64,000 nt of DNA from Lethocerus indicus (Eukaryota > Arthropoda > Insecta > Hemiptera > Belostomatidae), in assembly GCA_019843655.1 (NCBI GenBank), contig JACDQD010000105.1, positions 1,984,001 to 2,048,000 on the forward strand. Reading direction: 5' to 3'. The position numbers were made by a program, and so were the translations under genes. The notes beneath the pieces were generated by a model, which ran no database searches, had not been told where the DNA came from, and saw only the letters and a program-made list of their open reading frames with translations. Below, piece by piece: positions 1-12,928 of the stretch (position 1 is its first letter; the number at the start of each line of letters is the position of its first letter).

Positions 1-37
1 TTCTGCGTTACAATTGGCGAGAGGTAAAAAAATGTGC

Positions 38-39
<2 letters not shown>

Positions 40-69
<30 letters not shown>
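40..69. repeat. (TA)n microsatellite
   Basis: A run of about 15 uninterrupted TA units. It is one of ten long TA tracts in the window; see also 290-380, 16132-16169, 37729-37758, 45773-45822, 50766-50813, 58688-58739, 60154-60205, 61796-61836 and 62647-62695. Confidence 0.95.
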
Positions 70-72
<3 letters not shown>

Positions 73-287
73 CACTCACACGGATATAAGAAGAAAAAAT
101 CGAAATAGTCGAATGAATAATTAGCATCCTGTATTACCGGTCGGGGAATTAATAACAAGAAAAGGGCTCCGGAATATATTCGGCACAACTTCGGTTTTAC
201 CGATAGGTATCGGAAATTTTCAGGAAGGTGGTCATTTAAATAATTCTTGGAACCAGTCCTCCGTCTAGATTCGTTTAATATATTACA

Positions 288-289
<2 letters not shown>

Positions 290-337
<48 letters not shown>

Positions 338-380
338 CACACATACATATATACATATACATATACATATACATATATAT
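290..380. repeat. (TA)n followed by TACATA-type microsatellite
   Basis: About 20 TA units, then an imperfect array of ACATAT hexamers up to about 380. This is a compound simple repeat. Confidence 0.95.
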
Positions 381-3300
381 TCATCCACATGTATACAATA
401 AATATTAAAGGTTAGTTCCACTATAAACTTATCGATGTTTAAAACAAGATAAAATGTGTTTTCATGACTCTAAGCAGATGTCTTGGTGTCCTAGACTGGA
501 ATATATGAGAAGATACTAGGATTTATGTCCTATAATTCTATAAGTTATGCAAGCTGAATATTGCTGCGTTTTTTCCGTTGTTTTTTTGCGCTATAATTAT
601 ATTGCCCAAGTAGAGGTCGGTTACGTGCAAAAATCATTATATATCAGACATTGAAACTAATTATAATTTCAAAATAAAATTTTTAAAAGCTGAATTATAA
701 CTACAGTCAACATATTATTTTAATCTTAAGGTTAGGTGTGTTGAGTTATTTAAGGCGTTATGACTTTTGTACAAGAAGAAGTACAACTCTAATATGTTAA
801 GCCTAAGCAGTATTAAATATATGTAAGATAAACCTTGTAATATAGATGTAACACTAAGCGCTGTACAAATATTTCAGCAATTTAAATTCCAAATGTTTGA
901 GATTGTTACCTCAAATACACTGCTCGTGTGATTAATTATTTAAATAACAGTCTGACAGTTTAGTAAACACTTAACAAGTTAAAAAAAAAAGAAAAAGTAG
1001 TGTAAAATTCAATGCAATCTCCCTGAACCAGAATGCGACGTTAACAGTAAACCCTTCTGGACAATTGCTTTATTTCGACTTCGTTGTCACGCTGTCTATA
1101 CGAGAGTATATCAATCACACCGACTTAATACTCCCATAAGTTTAAGCCAATGTTTTGGTATAAGTTCCTTGTGACAAGTTACATCCTGAGAGTTATTATA
1201 TTTATTTTTTAGCACCTCATAATGGTACATTCCAAAGCATAATGAACTGGGAAGCAGATGTAATTTTTCTCATCTTAAGTAGAAATAAAACACGATAGTC
1301 GAAGCAAGACCTTTGAACTGAATAAAACCAGTCGGCCAAACGAAAGATCATCACACGTTCATTGAAGTTAAGGCCCCAACGAAATTAAAATCCCGTCAAC
1401 ATATTAAAATATAGGCTGAAATTCGCGTGTTAGTAGATGTTTTCCTTGAAGAATAAAAAGAATAATGTTGTTATTATAAAATTCTGCAGTTAATAAATAT
1501 CACCACATCAAGGGTATAATTTAGCAAATGACATTAAAAGATACTTTTTCACAGATGAAACATTAATAAACCATATGCCATCCGAAACCGTCTGACCTAT
1601 AACCCGGAAAAAGCAACTGTCCTTCTCGTATTTCTCAGTTGGTTTAATTTATAACTGGAGACGGAGTTCAGACATAAAACATAAACTCCGATGGACCGAA
1701 GTATACGGTAGAGCAAGAGAAATAGGAAAAATATAGAGTGATTGTGAGAAAAGGAAGCAGAAAAATGAGGGAAGAAGGAAGAAGGGGGAGAGAGAGAAAG
1801 AATAAAAGAGAAAGAAAAAGGGAGAAAGAGAACCGTCATCTTCTTTTTCGGCTTGTTCCAAGGTAATTTATTCTGAAGCCATCTCTGGAGTGGGCCAGGT
1901 GTCCACGGTCGTGGCCTTGCTCCCCGATAGATTTCGTCAATTTCAATCCGGTTAGCGGCAACCGAGTACGTCTTCATAAAGTAGAAGAATCGGGTGGCTA
2001 TTGGCAATCCCTCGGAGAACACCAACCGTACTCGCACCAATTGTTACTCTCCACCCTCTCTTGGCAAGGATCGAAACACCAATTCACAAAATAAAAACTC
2101 GATACGCATAATTTGCCGCCGAAGGTCAATTAGTTTAGGAGTTTCGGGCCCACAGCTTGATTATAACAGTCATTATGAAGCGATACTCCCGGGGGGATAA
2201 TTTGTTATATAAAATTTATGAACTTTTAAACGAAGAAATAGAAAAAGAATATAATTTCTGTCGACACAGACCCTTGAATTATTCGCAACTCTGAAAATGA
2301 TTTCATTTGTGTTACATTGGCCGAAGGGTGCCAAACCATTAAATTTTTACGTTGAAATTAATGATTTATATAAAAAAATTAATAAAATTTAGAGCGGACA
2401 GTGCTTCCTTAACTTAAGAAAACTCAACTATTTTAAATGTTATACTCATTTCAGTATGTTAAAGCGTTCTAGACATCGTACTCTACCTTGTAAAAATTAT
2501 TCTGACAACTGTGCCTCGAAACCATTCGGACAAGCAGAGCAATTTTAACATTTCAATTTTCCCAAATCTCAATATATCCTTTTTATCCAAACTCATCATC
2601 GAACTCGTCACTTCATAGTTATAGCCGTGTGGTGCAGGAAGAGATGATTGGAATCGCAGTAGTTAACTCTGATAGACGAATGATCGGAAGCGAGTGATTT
2701 TGTAAAAGAAAGGCCCGAAGTGAAATAGCGAGCGGCCAGTTGTGTTGTTTATCCTGGATCTCATTGTCGGAGCTATATTTTAAAGAACGTGATCGAACGC
2801 TCCCCCGAAGTTTCCCACATGGGTCAACGCACCAAGGAACCTTCCTCTTAAGTGCCGTCTAATCTTCGATTCTCTCTCGAAATTTTTTCTTTTAATAATT
2901 AAGATCCACGCCTTTTCGCAATTTCGCTCGAATTCGAGACCTAGGTTTCGTGTACTCGATTTTCCGAAATATATTTTTGCGGGTGATATAATATTCATAG
3001 TTCACGCGTTTTCCTTTAGTCACATAAATGTTCATTTATCAGTTTATAGCTAAATAATTCAAACGGCGACATTTTGAGGCGTAGGTATCTCATGTATTTT
3101 ATGTATTAAATTCCCTTATATTAATGTAATATCAATTTAAAATCGGCCCCTCAATCTGTTCTGGAGTTATTTACTTTGTCATGCAAATACAAATTTAGAA
3201 TGCATCGAATCGGCCCGATTGCTTGAGTTCTAGACCCTCAATAAAAATGGACACAAATAAACATAGGAACTGTGAGCAGTCGTTCCTTATTCTGCATCGA

Positions 3301-6134
3301 CAATCTAAATTAATATATTTAATTTGACGAGATAGCGGACGAGACTGGAGCTTACGGGTCAATCGCGAGAGGAGAAAATGCCGCTCTACGGTCTCGAAAC
3401 CTGGTCGAGGTCTGCCAACTCCGAAATTGGCGACCAGGGCGGGGGGGGGTTCGAAGAAAAAAAAACAGATTTAAAAACTTAAAAACAACCTTGATCCGCG
3501 GTTAAGATATAAACGCGGTAATGGTGGCGAACCGTCGAGGTAAGCCGAGCCGGGCCAGGACAGACAGCCCGGAGCCCACTGACAATAGTCGCAACCTCAG
3601 AAGCCCCAACGAATAATTTATTTGTCTGGTCAAGAGATGTTTTGCAGCCGTGTTATTAATTAATGTTCAGAGAGCGAGAGATAGGGAGGAGAGACAACAT
3701 CCTTCCCTGCTTACCCACCCCGGTGTTACTTTCTTTCCTTTTTGCCTTTCTTCCTCGATATCGATAAATGTGCTGAACGATATCGGACACCCGAACGGCT
3801 AGGTATAATAACGTGAAAAACACGATGAATAAAGTTTAAACGGTTTAGACGCTGACGGTTCAAATTGTCCCCAAAAATCGGTTTTGGGGAAAGATATGTC
3901 AAGGAACATTATGTTCTTGATGGAATGAAATTAGATGTACTCGTGTGATGTACTGACTTGACAAATAATTTCAATTGAGAGAACAAATACTTAGTGGGAC
4001 ATTGCGGATTGATATAGTTAGATTATGATTAATGAGTTAAATCATTTGCCCAAGTTGAATGAGATTATTAAACTACAATTAATTGTCGAGGACTTTGCAA
4101 CCTTTCGTTTATTAGAAATTTCTTCAGTTAAAATCATGAGGAATGTATCGTGAGCAGATTTCATTCGGTTTCGCCTTTTTAGTGTGGGGAATTAAAGAAG
4201 TGATTGTATATTGGAAACAGGTAAGTGAATTACAGTAAAATAAATGATTCGTCCGGTATTAGATCAGCGCGAGTAAATTACAACATCGGTAACAGAAAAA
4301 GAAGAAGGGTCGTTAATCCCACGACGAAGAAATAGCATAATTTAATTGAGTGGACACACCTCCTGAATAATAATAGGAGTACTCAAACTACCGAGGAGTG
4401 ATAGTACCTAATTAACAGTTCGAAATAGTTCGTTTAAAATATACTCACGTTCAGTTCTTATTAAAGACCGTCAATCAGCGAAATTAGCTCCTACTTAACT
4501 TAAAGTGTTGACTAAATGATCCTCATTGTACCTACAATTTGCTGTGGAGTAATGATACATACTCTTATATCATGTAAGTTCATACAATTTGAATCCTCGG
4601 CCTTGAGGGACTGTCACGTTTTATTTATTATTCTTGAGATAAATATTTCCAGCGAAAATATTTGCACCGCTATTTACATAATTTTAACAAAATATTGTAT
4701 TTCATATAATATTAATTATATTATATGAGAATATGAGAGGCGGCACTCTCTTAAACTTTGCCGACTTACGTTTAAATATTAAAAAATCGAAACGTTATTT
4801 AGAATCCACTATTGTTATGTTTTTTTATTTATTAGTATTGTATGTACTTACAATCGTCCAGTGAATTTCATACGCATTTAATCACAATGGATACAGCAAC
4901 ATTAACTTTATTCATTCAGTTTTGTGTACATAGACGAGAAAGAAGGGTTGGAACAGATAAAATGCGTACTGGTTTTGCGCAGAAGAACTGACCTTATTCG
5001 AAATATTAGCTGAGAGGAGCGCCTTCAGCATTAACCGGCTCGCTTGTGCATGACATCATCCGCATAAATTTCGGGTAGACGCTCACATTCGGCTCTAATC
5101 ACATATAAAGAATTGGGACTACATTTCATGTACCTTTCTACATCTTATGACGTCCGAGGCTTGTAGCTCAGAGGCAAGACAATCTCAATAAGAATACGAG
5201 ATCTCGTGTCGGTTTAATAAGGGAACTATGTTAGGTGTCAGAGTTTTTAAATTTATTTTCGCCTACCTATTAAAAAGAGCATTAAAGTAGTTTGTGGCGA
5301 ATATATTACACCCCGGAGCCTATTTATTCCACCTAGTGCAACAAAATGACTTTATGTTATTATCAATATTTGGCCTTAAGACATACACTGTTAATATTAT
5401 TTAGTCTTTAACCTTTAATAATTAAGAACACGCCGACATATTAATAGACAAACATCAATCCATAATATTATCTATTTACAAATTCTTACATTCACGAGTT
5501 GTAGCATCAGGATACTTTCAAGTACTAGTGAAGAAATAGTACTAGCCACCAGATAGTGAAAATATATAACCTGTAGTTGTACCATTCGATAAAGGTTTTT
5601 TTCACAATAAATTAAAAAATGAAAAATCGTTTAATGAATAAAAAACCGCCGCATAAAAAATATCCATAAAATCTAGAAGAGTCGGATTTTAGAAATTACG
5701 TGGAATTCCAACATTCATTGCTTCCAGATTTAGTACGTTGGGTGTACATCAATATAAGACAACCAATAGAGCTTCAAGGTATTGCCGCAACTAATGTAAA
5801 TACAAATCGAAAATTTCGGTTATCTCGGACCGATGATGATGACTTGGGATAAGCGTGGGTTTAAGAAAAATGTCGGCAGTTCGATAGTAATGACCGATGA
5901 GAAGAGGAAAGAGACCGGGAGGGGGCGTGTATTGTAATAAGGGGAGTGGTAGGGGGCGACAGGGACCATAACGGCGGCGAGGGCGATATTCCGCCTCCGA
6001 CCTTCTAAGATATTACAGACTTTTAATTGAAAAGTCGCGGAGGCCGGTGTCGGTAGATTGTCTCTAGCGGGTGGCTAACGCCTGGTGGAGCGCTGCCAAT
6101 TGGAAGCTGTGGGTGAAGATGTAGGAGTGGGGTT

Positions 6135-6187
6135 GCGGGTGCGGGTGCGGGTGCGGGTGCGGGTGCTGGTGCGGGTGCGGGTGCGTG
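6135..6187 (+). repeat. (GTGCGG)n tandem repeat, G-quadruplex-prone
   Basis: A hexamer GTGCGG is repeated about eight times with one interruption (GTGCTG). At least five GGG runs are spaced by exactly three bases, which satisfies the canonical four-tract G-quadruplex pattern. A 64-codon open frame over it encodes alternating Arg-Val and is an artefact of the repeat. Confidence 0.9.
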
Positions 6188-9100
6188 CACCGAGCGTGCG
6201 TGCGCCCGGGCGTGCCGGCCCGCTTCTCCTCGCCAACGTCAACTGTGTAATTAGGAATGGGGGTCCTCGTCGTTTTTAAGAGAGGGGGCGGGGTGGAGGA
6301 GCCCTGCCTTCTCGACCCGATGAATTTAAAATCTCGCTCCAGACTTTAAAATTTAAACTTCACCTACCCGCGGCCAAACAACTATAACGGGAGTTCAGGG
6401 CTCTCGATATCGCTTCGTCTTTTTTTTCACGGAAATACTACGCCCGCTAATTGTCCATTAAGAAATGGGATAATCGCGAGATAGACCCCTGACGTCATCC
6501 TCTCTATGAAAATATTACCGACTCGTCCGTTCGACGCTATGTCCGGCATTATGTCTGTTTTACGTCCGACCTGAGACACCACCCCGACTACCACTCCCGG
6601 TTACGTTATGTCATATCGAAAATCCTATCCGAGATATAAAATCAACGAAAGTTCGACTAACGGATACCGCGGAAAATATTACTTTCGACGCGACACCGAA
6701 AACGGCTTTTATAACAACTCTTTTGACCTCCGCGCCTCTCCGGAAAACGGTTCCTCGGTTTCTCGACACCGTCACTCGTAGGTGGGACAGCGTTTAAGTT
6801 CCGGTCATTTCGTAAATCCTTTGTTTCTTCCCTAATTCAAAATTGAATTCCCGAATATTCCTCAGATATATTTAACTTCTGAACGGGACCGGGTATTCAA
6901 AACATTTTACGATTCTTTAGCTAACAAGGGAGAGGTCCGCGCAATCTAACCCTACGTATTACGGCCTACATTACCGTTTCTTACAGAACATGATATAAAT
7001 TTATACTAATTATAATAAAAATCTCCAAACGACGTTTGTCCAAGATTTCCGAGTTTACCGTTTTACACAAATAAAAAACTCAAATATCTAATGTTTCGAC
7101 CCTCAAACGGATAGCACACAATAGAAACCCCAAAATAAAAGTGCCGTAACTGCTTTACGGTTACATCAGCACCGAGCACACGTGGAGTTGCCTTGGTGGG
7201 AAGGCATTCTAGCGACCGTTCCCGCTCGTGCAGTCCGTTCAAACGCAACAACGGTGGTCGTGTCCTCATCAATATTGTACCACCCGTAAGTTCCGCACGG
7301 ATCTCGGATCCGGGTTAAACCGAAAATCGAGAGAGCAGAAAGGAAAGATAGACGCGTGTGCAATACGGGAGGATAGTGGAAGAGGTGGAGAGGGAGAGGA
7401 GGGGTCAGGTTCACGGCCTGACCTAGAAGCCTGACCAGAATAGAGGGGACCCCAACAATCAGCCACCGACACCGATATAGCCGGCAATAACAACCCCGAC
7501 CACAAACAAATAACAAATAGGAATTGTTTCCAAAAGATTTAAGTACACTACACTACAATATAATATGCTGAGGTGAGACTTATTCAAAATTGTCAATAAG
7601 CACTTGAATCGTACTACTAGTCTTGCACCATTAAATAATTTTCCGTTCTAAATAACTGACATTATTATAATAAATTAACGGTAGGAATATTAAATACAGC
7701 AATAAATTAAAAGAAAAATGTATTTCAAATTCTAATTAACAAGGAGTGAAGGTTTTGCGAGAATAAATACTGTACTATATTTTTTTCTCGAAAGGCGATG
7801 AAAAAGGACTCATAAAGTCATCCAACCGAGTTAAATTAAGTCACTTTTAAGGAGTTAAAACATTGCCACGCATCAACACATCATGTAAAACGGAATGTAG
7901 ATTAGTATCACACTTGGAATAGTTTTACATACATTAACATGTAATTCCCTACTGTATAAATACTCACTGAATTGTCGACTCAATGAGGATACTGTGACGC
8001 TTTTGACACGTTAAGTATCGGTTTAATTAATAAAAATTACATTTTACTATGGATAAAATTCCAACTGTTCTATGTCCATTATTTTTATTACAAATCGAAT
8101 AGGTTATTTTATCCATTTTTTAGTCACACATTGTTTTGTCATGACAATATATTTTCGCCATATCCCTGAGAGACCGACTACTCCTAAGCAATCCCCTACC
8201 TCTGTTTGTTGTTTAGTTGTAAGAGCCTCCATGTTGCCTCCAAGGTAGGCGTCGGTTAAATTTATAGATATAAATGTTTCTCTTAAATTCGCTCTGGTGG
8301 GGGCCAAGTTACAACTCGCGGGCCGTTCGGTTAGCTTCTAAGCCCAATATGAATGAAGCTTTAAATATCGAGGATATACAGTGAAATTATCGCAGCATTG
8401 AAACAAATTAATATGTTTTTTTTATTTGCATTTCTAATTTTCAAATGTTTTTCTCTTACTTATCACCCGTTCCTGATATTCCAATCGTACGGAGTCACTC
8501 CCGGAATCCAATGTAGCAACCATATGAGTATTATCTATTTTCACGGTTCTTTCATGCATCCTGCATGTTAAAATCTATTACAGCTAGGTGCCCCCGTCTA
8601 TCGCTTGAACTTCTAGTGATAAATAATACTTACGTTCATTCGTGAGTATCGTGAAACCTAATGCATCACGGCTCTTCTGTAAACAGAGGACAGAGGAAAA
8701 AGTGTCCAGAAAGTTGCCGATGGATTCTAGAGATGTTATCTATGCTCTTTCTATGAATGTTTCATCGGCAGCAGACAGTTTGAATCCCCTACACTACTGA
8801 CAATGCCGAGAAACGGAAACCAGTTTGGGTAAAGACCGAATTGAGTAACTGGAGTCTGAAAATTGAAAGAGCAATGGTACTCCAAACCATGGTCAACTCC
8901 CCGAACAGATAACAGTAGTTAATTAATAACTTATTCGGACGGAAAAATGACGTACGGATAACGCAAATCGGGGCGAGCCGTACAAAAATGTTTCGGCGCG
9001 CAACTACGAATCATGTACCGAAAGGCTATTCGCACGAATAAATTTCCGGAGGCGAACGGAATAAAATAAGAAGAATAAAAGTAAATAATGCGGGCGTGGT

Positions 9101-9515
9101 TATATTGGCCGCGGACAATAATTTCTCGGTGTATCCGACAAAAAGGGGAGCGGCCCGACAGTTTAAATCGTCCAGATAAAAATCGGACAATAGTGCGTCG
9201 CGAGAAAGCCGGCCCAACAAAAATGTCTTTATCGCGGTCGGGCAGACACCGCGCTTAAACCACGCGCCGGCTCCTTACAAAACTGGCCGGACACTCTGAT
9301 TCGAATCTTTTACGAAAAAATAGACTCTTAACGAGGTGTAAAGCTGAAGGTCAGACCAACTTTTTTTCCTCACACTCGTGCAACATATGAAATCTTCGAA
9401 GGTTCAATACTGCCCGTCTATCATCCTTAACTAATAGTTACCATTTATTTACCGAGTCCACCGTTATTACTATTTGTCCTGGCAAAATAAGTCAAATTTT
9501 TGTTTGTTGTTTTTA

Positions 9516-9613
9516 TCTCTCCCTCTCTCCCTCTCTCCCTCTCTCCTCTCTCCCTCTCTCCTCTCTCTCTCCCTCTCTCCCTCTCTCCCTCTCTCCCTCT
9601 CTCCCTCTCTTTT
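9516..9613. repeat. (CTCTCCCT)n polypyrimidine microsatellite
   Basis: About 98 bases of almost pure pyrimidine on the plus strand, made of CTCTCCCT and CTCTCC units. Open frames on both strands across it (Ser/Leu/Pro-rich or Arg/Glu-rich) are repeat translations, not genes. Confidence 0.95.
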
Positions 9614-10067
9614 CCGGCGCGCATTATTAAATTCCATCGTCGGGCGGATTATTATTACAGACCACCTGGGATCTGTGCCGATTACACTCCCACTTCGGGT
9701 AACACTGGGCCTGTACCTAGTAATTCCCGACCGATCCATCGCCCCGATAGCGACTATCCCCCCAACATAAATCTTAGTCTCTTCCTCACTCTTCTCACTG
9801 ATCACTTTATTTATTCATCTTTAATGCTAACGCTCTGCGAAAATGTTTACGGTATTCTAACTATCCCAGGCTAATAGGTAACAGTAAATATATATTAGGT
9901 TTAAAGATGGCAAGTTGAGACATGCAGAGGGTAATTTATACATAGAATCACATTCATAAATTTAATTTTAATTAATTGAAATTAAATTTTTTTAATTTTG
10001 TGTGCTAACTAAAAAGAAAATCAACCTTCCTAATAATTAAATATTAATTGGACCCCATCTGTATAGT

Positions 10068-10104
10068 TTAAAAACGTATAGTTTTAATCTGTATAGTTTT
10101 AATT
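10068..10104. repeat. Three short tandem copies of a GTATAGTTTTAA motif
   Basis: GTATAGTTTAAAA, GTATAGTTTTAAT and GTATAGTTTTAAT follow one another with one- to two-base spacers. A small local slippage-type repeat with no coding potential. Confidence 0.75.
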
Positions 10105-11310
10105 CTCTACACATCAATAAATGATAAAACGTAATAAATCCTGAATTTCGATCGAATTTAAAAGATTGGTTTCAAGTTTTAAGAATTTTACAATACAATT
10201 AAGACATATAATCCCACTTTAATAATTGTTGTGAACCATTTTGCTTCGAAAAACATACATTAATTTGTTAAATTATAGAGGGGGATTTAACTCCACCCCT
10301 ACTGGGAGGACTGGTGGTCTCCTCCGATAGCCTGTGTGGTCTCATCATTGGCTCTCTACCGTTATTAACGTAGGCCGATTTCTGATGTCTGAAATCATAA
10401 AACTTTATGACCTCAAAACAACATCTCCCTCCGCTTTTTGATGTTTTGCCTCAATTCGGATTGATCCAATTCACGCGGCCGCCGGAGTAGCGGGATTTTA
10501 TATTTAAAAAATCTTCTCGTATTAAGATATTGGGCCGACCCGAGTTCCACTTTCAGGCTATATATTTATTTTACATTTTTCCATAATGTTGTACTCATGC
10601 GTATTGAGATGTTAGTTACTCATCGTTGAATATCTAATGATCGTGAAAATAGTAGTACCGGTTTTTCACTTTATAATTGTCGCCGAACTCGACAATTCAT
10701 CAATAGCATTTGAATAAACCTAATCTAAAAATACGAATTGAATAATAAAATATCTAAACGAGCAACATATTTATAATATTTCAATCAAGAACAAAAGGAA
10801 TTATCTTTCACAGAATTGTTTTTCCCTTTTTTTCTAAAGGAGAACTTTTTCCAAGGACTTTCAAGTTGCCAATAACTCAGGTAATATTACTGAAATATTA
10901 TTAATATTATTATTTTTCGTGCATAATAATAATATGTAAACAGAACATCCATTGATAACATCATTTCTCAGAAAATTAGAAATAAATTTACTAAGTAAGC
11001 AGTTATAATAACGAAAATAAACCCCAATATTGCTTTGACCAATTCTACACTACCGGAAGCCAGTCAGTGACAATTCAAATCCTAAACTTATTTGCTCAAT
11101 TCAAGTAAATTGAAAATAACAACGTCCTGGAAGCATCTTGATATCAGCGAATAGCAATTCTAAAAATATTTTCAAGTATTTTCAAGTAACTTTTTACGAT
11201 GTCGAGATACTAAAACTGGTTTAGCTTCAGATCAAACAAGCGAGAAGAAACAAACTCACTCATGTTATACTGAACCCCCACCACATCCTTCTTAATTCGA
11301 TCACAACAAA

Positions 11311-11359
11311 TACCTTAATGTAATGAAGGTAACATATACCTTAATGTAATGAAGGTAAC
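11311..11359. repeat. Exact 23-bp tandem duplication
   Basis: The 23-base unit beginning TACCTTAATG and ending AAGGTAAC occurs at 11311-11333 and 11337-11359, separated by ATA. Each unit is itself nearly self-complementary (ACCTT...AAGGT). Confidence 0.9.
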
Positions 11360-11695
11360 TCCTTAACAATTATAAGTTAAAAACTTTGGGAACTCACAAA
11401 CCTGGACACTAAGAAGTTTCTGGGCTGCTGAAAAATTAAATAGTGTATTGCCAATCTAAGAGAGATGAATGGGAATATTTATTGCGGAGTTTTTCCTTTA
11501 GTTCAGGTGAATCGTTGTTCATTTTACATGACAATTGAGCAACACATACTTCAGCTGCTGTATCTTCTTAAAAACAAACGAGAAAACCCGTATTCCGATA
11601 TATATACACGTTATCAAATGAACCGATAATCAATCGATTAAAACAGAAGCTTTGAAAAGAACATTTCATTTGCCGTAGATTCCGCGTTCTTTTGA

Positions 11696-11723
11696 CTCCT
11701 CTCGCTGGTTTGGTCTTTTGCTA
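11696..11723 (+). repeat. Core of dispersed TGGTTTGGTC repeat family (copy 1)
   Basis: TCTCGCTGGTTTGGTC followed by TTTTGCTA matches the core of better-preserved copies at 58547 and 61648 almost exactly. Only the core is recognisable here. Confidence 0.6.
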
Positions 11724-12807
11724 TATTCCAAAACCCTCATTTCATTTGTTACGCTTCTCAACAATAACAAATATTCTGTTCTATAAAAGAAAGGATTCAT
11801 CGAAATACTGTTAGTGTTAGCGTGATTAACCATGCACGTCTTTACCAACTCGTTCGCCTGCTATATATCTATTCAACGTACGTAAAACATCGCGCACTGT
11901 AAGTTTTGACTGGACTCGGGTTAAGTAGCTCACTAGGAAAGAGTAGTGCGCACTTTAAGTGCGCTGTCAGGATGAAGAAGCGATATAGTCAATGAAGTTC
12001 GGGCTGACCGAAAAAATGCTGTTACTTCATGACTCTGGTACACCGTCTATTTTCACTGCAAACGTATTAAATCGGCTTTCACTGACCTCACAGAAAATGC
12101 ACGGAAAAAATTCTGAAATTTCAGACGGTAAAATAAATATACCTGAAGCTTTCTTATATCCTATGCCCGTTTGTCTGATTATCATAGAGTTCATGATGAA
12201 TTAAAGGCACGAACCACGAATTATTTCGCTTCATTATAAAGTAATATCCCAAATACATGGTCGTGACATCGAACAGAAATCCGAACAGGAAGCTTACTTA
12301 TATAGCTTGCTTATTTTTATACTTATATAAGTATTAAAATAAAACTTATTCTTTTCCTTCTTATCTGCCATTAATAAATCGCTTAACTAATACGTCCCAT
12401 TTTAAAATTATTGTTAATTGTTTATAATATATGCGTACAGGTAGACCGGGAGAAAGGTGGCCGGCCGATGGTCCTCCTCCGACCACACGAATCTTTCTCG
12501 TGAGTTTAAAAGCCGTGAAAAATATAGGGGGCGGGACGCCTTAGGTTTGTTGTGTTTCTTTGTATGTAAATTGTTTTTAGTGCTCGTTTTAGGCGGCAAC
12601 GCCTCCATTGGCCGGACAAACCGTTAACCGCACAGACCGATATCTAGCCCGGCAACCGCCCACGCTTCTCCGAATTTAAACTGACCCGTACACACACACA
12701 TATAATCGTTGCCCTTGCAAATGAAGTAGAAAACATTGGGGTTCGAGTGAAAAAGTTTACCGGTTACAGACTTTGCAATAAATATTACTTATTATTTTTT
12801 TTTTTAG

Positions 12808-12928
12808 TAGCCATCTCTTTGTCTTCAACCATACCGTATATAGAGATCGTATTCCAACAAAGGATTCCTGTAAACGTGGGCGAATATGCAGCACACATGG
12901 ATGATTTGGTACTGGTTAACCAATCATG
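12808..12928 (+). CDS. Tentative orphan exon, possibly an upstream exon of the VWC-domain gene
   Basis: A strong polypyrimidine tract ending in TAG lies just before 12808 and a good donor (GTAAGC) just after 12928. Between them one frame is open; it starts with two bases of a split codon, encodes about 40 residues including IPVNVGEYAAHMDDL, and ends with two extra bases. The other two frames have stops. If real it is an internal exon of a plus-strand gene, and the next exon downstream is that of the VWC protein at 15773. However, that exon expects only one carried-over base, so at least one more exon would be needed in between. No domain is recognised. It may also belong to another transcript or be chance. 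Confidence 0.35.

Larger units (their letters stand above)
1..12807. other. Intergenic (or intronic) DNA without a supported gene
   Basis: I find no coding region I can defend here. Open frames of 60-147 codons occur on both strands, but none has a recognisable domain or a splice-consistent partner. Roughly 2.6-3.6 kb and 5.8-10.6 kb are GC-richer than the rest and rich in short AT-core motifs between unique sequence, a texture typical of insect regulatory DNA. That reading is inference only. Simple repeats within it are listed separately. It could also be a long intron or upstream region of the gene whose exons appear from 12.8 or 15.8 kb. Confidence 0.5.

Noticed and set aside
1597..2040. 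147-codon minus-strand open frame
   Set aside because: Half of it is a translated polypurine/polypyrimidine tract. It has no domain and no splice partner, although the N-terminal 70 codons look mildly protein-like.
5157..5225. tRNA-like stretch (TTGTAGCTCAGAGGCAAGAC)
   Set aside because: Resembles a D-arm, but no T-arm, B-box or closing acceptor stem can be formed.
7166..7516. 116-codon minus-strand open frame and overlapping frames
   Set aside because: GC-richer noncoding DNA in which several frames are open at once. Cysteine-rich but without pattern or partner exon.
9470..9874. Open frames on both strands around 9.5-9.8 kb
   Set aside because: They translate the CTCTCCCT microsatellite.
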